Assembly: GCA_900770225.1 (NCBI GenBank)
Contig: CAAGJU010000213.1
Span: 1-56,457 of the forward strand
Source of the DNA: Lachnospiraceae bacterium
GTDB taxonomy: Bacteria > Bacillota > Clostridia > Lachnospirales > Lachnospiraceae
Reading direction: 5' to 3'
Length of the DNA: 56,457 bases
Shown: in pieces, positions 8,500-15,812 of the stretch
How the letters are laid out: each line of letters starts with the position of its first letter
How positions within the stretch are numbered: position 1 is the stretch's first letter
Notes under the pieces: model-generated
Seen by the model: the letters and a program-made list of their open reading frames with translations, nothing else
Database searches by the model: none
What the model was told of the DNA's origin: nothing
Position numbers and translations under genes: made by a program

Positions 8500-9525
8500 T
8501 CATTCAAATCCGTATACACGCTGTGAGGCCCGATAGCCGAAGCTGACGAGTCTGGCGCCCGTCTTGCCGGGCAGGTGCATGCACATGCCGCTCATGCTGT
8601 ACCGCCTGCGGAGATAGCAGCCGTAGTCCGCCTTTTTCAGGCGTTCCCAGAGCTCCTTCTTTCTCCGGTCGTTTTCCACACTGGGATGACAGATCAGCAG
8701 TGTGGAGGTGATCATCATGATCACACCCAGATAGTGGATGATGAATTTGCGCTGATTTTTCTCCAGCGGCATATAGCGGAGACGTCCGGCAAAATCGATC
8801 ATCCTGTTCGTCACGGCGATCTGCTGGTTGATACGGCCGTACATGACGTCCACATTCACGCTCTGATCGGCACGTCCGATAAAATAATGGTACAGCGTGA
8901 CCGGACAGTAATACATCGTCTTCACCCATGCAAACGGCTCATAGGCATAGATATTGTCCACGTAGAACGTGTGCTCCGGGAGCTTCATGCCGCTCTCCCG
9001 AAGGATCTCCGTGCGGTAGGTGATCGAATGCATCAGCACGTAATGAGCCTCATCGATCGGCCGGATACTGCTCCATCCGAAGCGGCGGTTCTGCGGGAAA
9101 TACCGCTTGTACTGCATGGTGAATTTATAGTGCTTGTCTACCTTGTCATAGATGAAATTCGTGAACACGCAGTCCGTCGCCTGGTCCTGACGGATCAGCT
9201 TTCTGAGGATCTGCAGGTAATGTCGGAACGCATCGACGTCGAACCAGTCATCACTGTCGCAGACCTTGAAAAAATAGCCTGTGGCATTGGCGATACCGGT
9301 ATTCACCGCGCCGCCGTGTCCCTTGTTCTCCTGATGAATCGCGCGGCACTGATTCGGATATTTCTTCTCATACTCCCGGGCGATCTCCAGCGTGTTATCC
9401 TTCGTCGAACCGTCATCGACGATCAGGATCTCCACATCGTCACCGCCCGTCACCAGCGAATCAATGCACTTGCGCATATAAGCTGCCGAATTATAACAGG
9501 GTACAGTAACAGTCAGAATCTTCAT
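8500..9525 (-). CDS. Family 2 glycosyltransferase
   Basis: The 341-residue protein opens with the GT-A fold signature TVTVPCYNSAAYMRKCIDSL and contains VEILIVDDGSTKDNT and the metal-binding CDSDDW motif near 95, so it should be an inverting enzyme using a nucleotide sugar. Poultry of hydrophobic segments near 240-270 (YLGVIMMITSTLLIC) suggests membrane association. It resembles EpsJ-like exopolysaccharide enzymes, but acceptor and sugar are unknown. The start overlaps mutY by four bases, so it is embedded in the housekeeping train and not in the polysaccharide group at 135-3877. Confidence 0.88.
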   Translation of the reverse strand: MKILTVTVPCYNSAAYMRKCIDSLVTGGDDVEILIVDDGSTKDNTLEIAREYEKKYPNQCRAIHQENKGHGGAVNTGIANATGYFFKVCDSDDWFDVDAFRHYLQILRKLIRQDQATDCVFTNFIYDKVDKHYKFTMQYKRYFPQNRRFGWSSIRPIDEAHYVLMHSITYRTEILRESGMKLPEHTFYVDNIYAYEPFAWVKTMYYCPVTLYHYFIGRADQSVNVDVMYGRINQQIAVTNRMIDFAGRLRYMPLEKNQRKFIIHYLGVIMMITSTLLICHPSVENDRRKKELWERLKKADYGCYLRRRYSMSGMCMHLPGKTGARLVSFGYRASQRVYGFE

Positions 9526-10751
9526 GCTTCTTTCCCCACTTTCGATCCGGTTTCCGGATCATCTTTCACTGCCCATGTCGTCAGTATCTCTGAATAGGTT
9601 CTGTAGGCAGACGGCACGGCAAAAGTTTTCTCCGCGTCGGCGATATCCGCCAGAAAAAGGCCGCCGTCCTCCCGCATCTCCCGAAATGGAGACACCCGGA
9701 TCTCATATCCGGTCATATGCCATTCCAGATGCGTAAAAATATGAACGGCTGACGGGAGAGGCAGGATACGGACCGGATCAAAGCCGTATGCCTCTGTCTC
9801 CCGCAGCGCTTCTGTCTTGGTCAAATGTCCTTCCGCGCACGGATATTCATACAGACCCGCCAGCAGCCCTTTTTCAGGCCGCCTGCGCAGTGCCACCCTG
9901 CTGCCGTCCGTGATCAGCAGCACGGTCCTGTCCTCCATCCGTCTGCGGCGCTGCTGTCTGCGGACAGGATAATCCAGCTCTTTCCCCGAAAGATGTGCAC
10001 CGCAGATATCCGACAGCGGACACTGTCCGCAGAGCGGCTGCGTGTGCGGCAGGCAGACCGTCGCCCCGAGGTCCATGAATCCCTGATTCACATCTCCCGG
10101 GAAAGTATCGGCATTTTCCTGTCCTGCGGCATTTTCTTCCGCATCTGCCTCACCGCCTCCTGTCTCACCGCTGCCGGCGGCATCGACGTGTCCGCACTCG
10201 TGACAGGCAGAAGCGTTCCCCGTTGTTTCCACAGCTTCACAGATGGCGGCCGTGAGGCATTTTTCTGTTTCCCGTTTTACTTTGTCACGCAGGATATCAT
10301 CCCTGCTGCAGGTCAGTCGGCTGAAGATCCTTAGCACATTGCCGTCGACAGCAGCCACAGGGACACCGTAGGCGATCGAAGCGACAGCCCCGGCCGTATA
10401 CCTGCCAATGCCCGGCAGCGCCAGCAGTACTTCCGGATCCGACGGAAAAATACCGCCGTACCGGTCTCTGACAATGCACGCTGTTTCCTTCATATGCCTT
10501 GCGCGGCTGTAATACCCGAGGCCTTCCCAGAGTTTCATCAGCTCATCCTCAGGACAGTCCGCCAGCTCACGCACCCCCGGCAGTTTTTCGAGAAACCGCC
10601 GGTAATAGGGAATCACGGCGGCCGCCCGGGTCTGCTGGAGCATGATCTCCGATACCCAGATGCGGTAAGGTTCTCTGTTCTCCCGCCAGGGCAGCTCTCT
10701 TCTGCAGCTTCTGTACCATGCGCAGAGTCTCCGAACCACCGTGGTCATCAT
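9522..10751 (-). CDS. mutY: A/G-specific adenine glycosylase MutY
   Basis: MutY removes adenine mispaired with 8-oxoguanine. The catalytic Glu lies in WVSEIMLQQTR (about 34-44), the helix-hairpin-helix is LLALPGIGRYTAGAVASIAYG and the catalytic Asp is in AVDGNVLRIFSR. The [4Fe-4S] loop reads C-x7-C-x2-C-x5-C ending GQCPLSDIC, and a NUDIX-like C-terminal domain follows from about 255. At 409 residues it is longer than the usual 350-370 because residues about 170-215, before the last helix of the glycosylase domain, hold an acidic Gly/Ala/Glu insert. The start overlaps the cdaR stop by four bases. Confidence 0.94.
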   Translation of the reverse strand: MMTTVVRRLCAWYRSCRRELPWRENREPYRIWVSEIMLQQTRAAAVIPYYRRFLEKLPGVRELADCPEDELMKLWEGLGYYSRARHMKETACIVRDRYGGIFPSDPEVLLALPGIGRYTAGAVASIAYGVPVAAVDGNVLRIFSRLTCSRDDILRDKVKRETEKCLTAAICEAVETTGNASACHECGHVDAAGSGETGGGEADAEENAAGQENADTFPGDVNQGFMDLGATVCLPHTQPLCGQCPLSDICGAHLSGKELDYPVRRQQRRRRMEDRTVLLITDGSRVALRRRPEKGLLAGLYEYPCAEGHLTKTEALRETEAYGFDPVRILPLPSAVHIFTHLEWHMTGYEIRVSPFREMREDGGLFLADIADAEKTFAVPSAYRTYSEILTTWAVKDDPETGSKVGKEA

Positions 10752-12076
10752 GAGGAATCACCCGTTGCGGTAGGTGTTGCTGTCGGTGTTGTTGCCTTGT
10801 CCTTCAGATGTACCATGATATTCTGCTGATCAGCTGTCACGCCGTCCGGCAGATTGTTTACGGAAATCGGAACGGAAAAATCACCGCTCTTCAGTCCGTT
10901 CAGATTGATGGATACGCTCAGATCTGATGCTTTCAGATCCTCGATGTCGGCCGTCGGTCCCGTGATACGAACCGTGATATCGGTCGTGTCATAGGATACT
11001 GTCTGTGTGGAATCCAGATTCTGCGTCGTAATGTTATCCACATCCACATGGAGTTCCTTTGTCTCATCCGACAGAATCGTGATGGAGACCGTGACAGCAT
11101 CTGCCTCATTTTCCGTCAGACGCAATCCGTCAGGCAGGCTGTTGGAGATCTGTACATCAAAGGACAGATCCGAGTCAGCGCCCTGCACTGTGATCGAAGA
11201 ATCCTCCAGCGTGATCGTATTGTTGTTTTCAGCCAGTTTTCTCAGTGCCTCGTCGTTACCGACGACAGAGATCGTCTCCGGCGTTGTGGTGACATTCTCC
11301 ACGTTATAACCGCTCGCCGGTGTGCCGGCATAATCCACGTCGAGTGCCACGTCATTCACTTTCTTCCACAGGTCAACCGAAACCGTCACTTCGCTGATAT
11401 CTCCGTCGAAGGTCAGATCATCGTTGACGGTGTCTTCCGAAAGCGCAACGCCGTTCTGATCGAGGAACTGCAGGGTCGCATTTCTCGTTCCGTCCCTGGT
11501 CATTCCCGTCACATCGATCTGCGCCACTACGCTCGCGATATTGTTGACGATGGACTCCGGGCCATTGATGACGATCGTCTCAGGATCAGGCGTCATCGTG
11601 CCGACCTCATACTGGCTTCCCGGTACGGAATCACCGCGGCTCACACTGACAGGAAGCGTCTTACTGGCCACGTTTTCAATATTGATCGGAATCGCCTGCC
11701 GCGACAGGGTGATGTTCCCCGCTGACACATTCGGACAGGAGACAGAGAGCGGCACCATGACCGGATCCGTATCCAGGCTCACGATCTGCGTCAGGTCAGC
11801 TGTCACGGTGATATCCTCGGAACTGATATCGTTCAGTGTGGACCGGTTGCCCTTGACATAAGCCGTCACCGTTTTGTAGTTATCATCAATGCTGTAGACC
11901 TGTTTGCCGCTCGCAATATAGGATTCATTGGTGACAGTCACCCGGACAGAATAGGAATTCGTCTCCACCGGGTCATTGACATTGACGACGACATACCAGA
12001 TCACCACAGCGATCACCACGGACAGAAATTTCAGCCCGAGATTGCTTTTCAGTGCAAACAGTATTTTTTTAAGCAC
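10748..12076 (-). CDS. cdaR: CdaR, YbbR-domain regulator of CdaA
   Basis: The 442-residue protein has one N-terminal membrane anchor (LGLKFLSVVIAVVIWYVVV, residues 14-32) and an extracytoplasmic part of four YbbR-like beta-rich domains, visible as recurring VEVPVSV/ITVTA-type strands about 80-90 residues apart. It ends with a short Thr/Ala/Pro tail. In Firmicutes YbbR proteins sit next to CdaA and tune its diadenylate cyclase activity. The start overlaps cdaA by eight bases, and mutY follows where many genomes have glmM. Confidence 0.92.
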   Translation of the reverse strand: MLKKILFALKSNLGLKFLSVVIAVVIWYVVVNVNDPVETNSYSVRVTVTNESYIASGKQVYSIDDNYKTVTAYVKGNRSTLNDISSEDITVTADLTQIVSLDTDPVMVPLSVSCPNVSAGNITLSRQAIPINIENVASKTLPVSVSRGDSVPGSQYEVGTMTPDPETIVINGPESIVNNIASVVAQIDVTGMTRDGTRNATLQFLDQNGVALSEDTVNDDLTFDGDISEVTVSVDLWKKVNDVALDVDYAGTPASGYNVENVTTTPETISVVGNDEALRKLAENNNTITLEDSSITVQGADSDLSFDVQISNSLPDGLRLTENEADAVTVSITILSDETKELHVDVDNITTQNLDSTQTVSYDTTDITVRITGPTADIEDLKASDLSVSINLNGLKSGDFSVPISVNNLPDGVTADQQNIMVHLKDKATTPTATPTATGDSS

Positions 12077-12938
12077 TGGTCTTCTTCTCCTGTTTCATCG
12101 GCCTTATCGTATCCGGATAAAGCACCTGTATCTCCTGAAGAGCATTACGTAGTTCACTCTGCGGTACAGCCACGTGCAGCCTGCCGTTCTCCGCATAGGA
12201 AATATGACCGGTCTCCTCAGATACAATGATGGAGAGACAGTCGGAAATTTCCGTGATACCGACACCGGCACGGTGCCGGGTGCCGAGTTTCTTGCTCAGC
12301 TCCATATTATCAGAAAGGGGAAGATAACAGGTAGCCGCAGAGATCCGGTCATCTCTGATGATGACCGCGCCATCGTGCAGCGGTGTGTTGTGTTCAAAAA
12401 TATTGATCAGAAGCTGACTCGTGACCTTTCCGTCAACGGCGATACCCGTATCGATGTACTCCTGAAGGCTGGATTCCTTTTCCATGACGATCAGAGCACC
12501 GGTTTTGACCTCGCCCATGTCATAGCACGCCCTGACGATCTCATTGATGGTTTTGTCACTGAATCTTTTTTTCTCTGTCGTCCTGGAAGCACTGGAAAAA
12601 AGCGTCCGGAACAGATTGCTGTGTCCCATTTCCTCCAGCACTTTACGGAGTTCCGGCTGAAAAATAATGACAACGGCCGTAATGGCAGCCACGCCGATGT
12701 TGCTCAGCAGCCATACGATCACTTCCATGTGCAGAATATTGGCGATCACCACAAAGGCAAGGATAAACAGAATTCCCTTCATCAGGGCATACGCTCTCGT
12801 GTTTCGCAGCCACAGGATCAGCCGGTAGACTATCCATGAAAGGAGAAGGATCTGCACAATATCGATCACTTCTATGGTCTTGGGCGGTCTCAGCCACGAC
12901 AGCACGTACACCTGAAACCAGCTCGCTAATGTACTCAT
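12069..12938 (-). CDS. cdaA: Diadenylate cyclase CdaA
   Basis: This 289-residue enzyme makes the second messenger c-di-AMP from two ATP at the membrane. Three N-terminal membrane helices (from IVQILLLSWIVYRLILWL to NIGVAAITAVVIIF, residues about 25-90) precede the DAC domain with its two signatures, DGAVII near 195 and GTRHRAGVGITE near 220. Length and layout match the CdaA class, not DisA. Two genes for membrane proteins of unknown role lie directly upstream with 17-18 base spacers, and cdaR overlaps downstream, so all four are probably cotranscribed. Confidence 0.96.
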   Translation of the reverse strand: MSTLASWFQVYVLSWLRPPKTIEVIDIVQILLLSWIVYRLILWLRNTRAYALMKGILFILAFVVIANILHMEVIVWLLSNIGVAAITAVVIIFQPELRKVLEEMGHSNLFRTLFSSASRTTEKKRFSDKTINEIVRACYDMGEVKTGALIVMEKESSLQEYIDTGIAVDGKVTSQLLINIFEHNTPLHDGAVIIRDDRISAATCYLPLSDNMELSKKLGTRHRAGVGITEISDCLSIIVSEETGHISYAENGRLHVAVPQSELRNALQEIQVLYPDTIRPMKQEKKTSA

Positions 12939-12956
12939 GCCGTCACCTCACGGTCA

Positions 12957-14174
12957 TTACTTGAGATTTTTTCTGCCCGGGCTGATCACTCTCGTGTCAC
13001 CCGATGTGTTTCTGTCATCATCGTCATCCCCGGTTTCCAGGTCATCCCATCTGTGGGATACACTGCCGGAACGGCGATAGATCCTCGTTGTCGTATCTCC
13101 TGTTCCGTTTTCTTTCCCGCTCTGGTTCGTGTTCAGCGTCTTCAGCGATTCCTCCAGCTTCGACTGCAGATTGATGCCTTCGAATTTTCTGGAAACCTCA
13201 TTCTGCTGTTCCGATTCCATGAAGCGGCTGTCGTCGGAAGGGATCTGCGACATATCCTCCGTCGCATCTCTGTCAAGCGACTCCATATATTCCGTGGTGC
13301 GCTTCGGTGTAACTCTGACGTTGTAGTAATTGTGATCATCCTCGAATTCGAGGTACTCTGTCCGCGTGTAATCCGCGCAGAAATTGAAAAATTCGATGAT
13401 CAGGCAGATGCCCACAGATAATGCTGTGCCAAAGATTTCCGCCAGAATATCGATATCCACACCGAGGAGCAGTGAACCCACAATTTTAAGTCCCACATAG
13501 AGAATGGAACCGACGGCGATACTCATCTCCCAGGAATGGGAAGACGCCAGCTTGCGGATCATGGCGACGATCAGCAGTACGATGACGCTCACGATCAGCA
13601 AGAGCAGCATTTTTGTCGTAAAAAGTGCTCTGGGCATTGCCTGAATCACGTCCAGCAGAGACGATTCATCTGAGTTTACAAGCGGTGCGATGTCCGCCGG
13701 AAGGCTCTGCACATAGGACCATGAGATCAGGCCGAAGATCATGGAGACCGTCGAAACCGGGCCTCGGATCAGACCGAGTGCAACCGGTACAGCCGCATCC
13801 ACGTGAAAAACAAATGCCACCGGTATCAGGATGATCGCGAGCGCGTCCTTCGGCACAAAGCGGAAATAGAGCAGTACCATCAGGAGATAAAGGATGATGG
13901 CAAAGGCACCGGTTTCAACGCTCAGCGCCATACTGTGAGCCACGATAACCACAGAACAGATAAGCACCAGACCGTTGATCGGAAGAATGGCACAGATCAC
14001 TGCCAGAATCAGCACAACAAATACCTGATTCAGCACCTCCAGATAACCGATCTGATTGTTCAGTGCGATCAGGCTGATCAGTGCGAGAACAAACCGGAAT
14101 ACAGGCCGGATGACAAAATCATAGTCTTCATAGAAATTTTTCAGTCTCTCACGGAGTTCCATCAATCCGTTCAT
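12957..14174 (-). CDS. Polytopic membrane protein of unknown function
   Basis: I do not recognise this 405-residue protein. It has roughly eight to nine hydrophobic segments between residues 22 and 275 (FRFVLALISLIALNNQIGYL, VFVVLILAVICAILPINGLV, FAIILYLLMVLLYF, MLLLLIVSVIVLLIVAMI and others), then a soluble, strongly polar tail from about 280 that contains EYLEFEDDHNYYNVRVTP and ends in a disordered stretch with a run of Asp. The layout suggests an integral membrane core with a cytoplasmic regulatory tail. Its place 18 bases upstream of cdaA, after another unknown membrane protein, points to a shared role with c-di-AMP signalling or envelope control, but that is inference from position only. 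Confidence 0.8.
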   Translation of the reverse strand: MNGLMELRERLKNFYEDYDFVIRPVFRFVLALISLIALNNQIGYLEVLNQVFVVLILAVICAILPINGLVLICSVVIVAHSMALSVETGAFAIILYLLMVLLYFRFVPKDALAIILIPVAFVFHVDAAVPVALGLIRGPVSTVSMIFGLISWSYVQSLPADIAPLVNSDESSLLDVIQAMPRALFTTKMLLLLIVSVIVLLIVAMIRKLASSHSWEMSIAVGSILYVGLKIVGSLLLGVDIDILAEIFGTALSVGICLIIEFFNFCADYTRTEYLEFEDDHNYYNVRVTPKRTTEYMESLDRDATEDMSQIPSDDSRFMESEQQNEVSRKFEGINLQSKLEESLKTLNTNQSGKENGTGDTTTRIYRRSGSVSHRWDDLETGDDDDDRNTSGDTRVISPGRKNLK

Positions 14175-14191
14175 TTCCGCCCTCCCCGGGG

Positions 14192-14647
14192 TTAATCCTC
14201 ATCATCGTCATCGTCGAAATAATCGTAATCATCTTCATCATCTGTTTCGCTGAGACGGTCTTCTTCCCTGTACATCCTGTTCATGCGGTCCAGCGCACTC
14301 TCGTACTGTTCCATATCAGCGTCAGCCCGCACATACTGAATTCTGGCCCGTGTAAAGGCGATGACCGTATACACGCCGAGAAAGACGAGATAAAACACAA
14401 TGATCACCGCAAGGATCGGACGGAAATTCATCTCGTTCAGGTTGCTGAGAATATCCTCCAGATTATACATCGCATAAAATGCCAGGAGCAGTATATATGC
14501 GACGGTCGTGATCAGGAAGTTCACGATCAGCTTCATGGCAATATAATCTCTCTGGTGATAATTGCTGATTCTTATGGAACTGTCGGTCTTTTTGTCCTTG
14601 AACCGCGCCATGGCGATCATCAGGTAAAGACGCCTTTTGTCTACCAT
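14192..14647 (-). CDS. Small membrane protein with acidic tail, unknown function
   Basis: The 151-residue product starts at MVDKRRLYLMIAMARF (ATG at 14647, AAAGGA site seven bases upstream); a GTG ten codons earlier is less likely. It has a basic N-terminal cytoplasmic segment, two membrane helices (FLITTVAYILLLAFYAMY and PILAVIIVFYLVFLGVYTVI) and a coiled-coil-like segment (ADADMEQYESALDRMNRMYR) leading into a C-terminal tail of almost only Asp and Glu. No family comes to mind. It is the first gene of the cdaA train; the promoter must lie in the 270 bp before it, which contains a dispersed palindromic element. Confidence 0.75.
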   Translation of the reverse strand: MVDKRRLYLMIAMARFKDKKTDSSIRISNYHQRDYIAMKLIVNFLITTVAYILLLAFYAMYNLEDILSNLNEMNFRPILAVIIVFYLVFLGVYTVIAFTRARIQYVRADADMEQYESALDRMNRMYREEDRLSETDDEDDYDYFDDDDDED

Positions 14648-14746
14648 TTCGTATTCCTTTCCGAATTCTTCAGGCACACAGATTCATGCTATTTTACCAT
14701 ATTTCAGGGATTATGCAAATTGCCGCGGCGCTGACGCTCCAAAACG

Positions 14747-14890
14747 TGAAGAATACAGATGCCTCCACCCGCAACACGCTCTCGCTCGTCCTCGACGCAG
14801 CGGTGGTAACCTCCCCCTTCGCTACGCTCGGGCTCGCTAACCACCGGCGTCTGCGGATGGTTGCGGGTTGGAAGCATCTGTATTTCTTCA
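14747..14890. repeat. Dispersed palindromic element, copy A
   Basis: This 144 bp element is bounded by near-perfect terminal inverted repeats of 29-31 bases (14747-14775 and 14860-14890), each containing TACAGATGCYTCCA and CCCGCAAC. Internal inverted words (CGGTGGTAACC against GGCTCGCTAACCACCG) would allow a long hairpin. It lies between the 3' end of comFC and the unknown membrane protein gene. The same family recurs at 19264, 30454 and 56277. No open frame is present, so it resembles a MITE or REP-like unit. Confidence 0.85.
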
Positions 14891-14934
14891 GGTCGAGCAA
14901 CTCCCATGAAGTGAGCTTCTTTGATGCCTGGAAC

Positions 14935-15642
14935 TCACGACATCCCAGGAGCGATGGTGATACAGACTTCGTAAATGTGAGAGGCGCCGTGCTCGGAAAC
15001 AGCTGCGGCGAGCTCATCCATGGTGGCGCCTGTCGTATAAATGTCATCGAGGAGGAGAACGGTTGACGGAAGTGTGATGTCGTCACTGATGCGGAATGCG
15101 CCGCGGACATTTGCGCGACGGTCGGATGGAGCGAGTCCCTTCTGGGGACGTGTGTTGCGGACACGCTGCACGGTATAACCGATCTCCGGAATACCCATGA
15201 GATCCGCCAGCGCTGCGGCAGTTACCTGCGCCTGATTATAGCCTCTTTTGCAGCAGCGGAGCGGATGAACCGGCACCGGAATGATCGCTTCGGGCTGCCA
15301 TCTCTTCAGGCGTTCTCTGCCGAAACTCCATATGGCACGCGCATAAAACGCGGCATATTCTGCTCTGCCTCCGTACTTGAATTTCAGAACGGATGCCTGT
15401 GCATCGCCCAGATAGAGCATGGGCGCGAAGCCCTGGATAAAACGGTGCTCCCGGCGCCGGCAGGCATCACAGTATTCCACGTGGGCGTGTTCCAGAGGCC
15501 GGCCGCATTTCATGCACACCGGGCCCTGGATAAAGCGGACCCTGCGGGCGCACCGGCGGCACAGATACGGCTCATCCCCGCGCAGAAGCCTGTCACAGAA
15601 CGGACAGTGCCGGGGATACAGCAGGCCGGTCAGATTCTCCAT
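14935..15642 (-). CDS. comFC: ComFC-type phosphoribosyltransferase
   Basis: ComFC/ComF proteins are needed for natural DNA uptake in several bacteria and probably handle incoming single strands. The 235-residue protein starts with a zinc-binding region made of CPFCDRLL, CRRC, CMKCGRP and CDAC (residues 10-60), and ends with the PRPP-binding loop VLLLDDIYTTGAT of type I phosphoribosyltransferases. The ATG at 15642 has GGGAG eight bases upstream; a frame continues to 15666. It follows recD2 in the same direction, a common pairing in Clostridia, and could belong with comEC in this window to a competence gene set. Confidence 0.9.
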   Translation of the reverse strand: MENLTGLLYPRHCPFCDRLLRGDEPYLCRRCARRVRFIQGPVCMKCGRPLEHAHVEYCDACRRREHRFIQGFAPMLYLGDAQASVLKFKYGGRAEYAAFYARAIWSFGRERLKRWQPEAIIPVPVHPLRCCKRGYNQAQVTAAALADLMGIPEIGYTVQRVRNTRPQKGLAPSDRRANVRGAFRISDDITLPSTVLLLDDIYTTGATMDELAAAVSEHGASHIYEVCITIAPGMS

Positions 15643-15812
15643 GCATTTTTCTCCCATCTTTGTCATGTGCAGCTGTATAACCTGTTTTCTCTTTTCCTGT
15701 CCCTGTCGTGCTACGAGGACCTTTCATCGGATATCTTCAGCCGATTCATCCGCGCCGGGCAGCCCGTCGTCATCTGTCTTCCACATGATCATAGACGCCA
15801 GACAGCCTGCTG

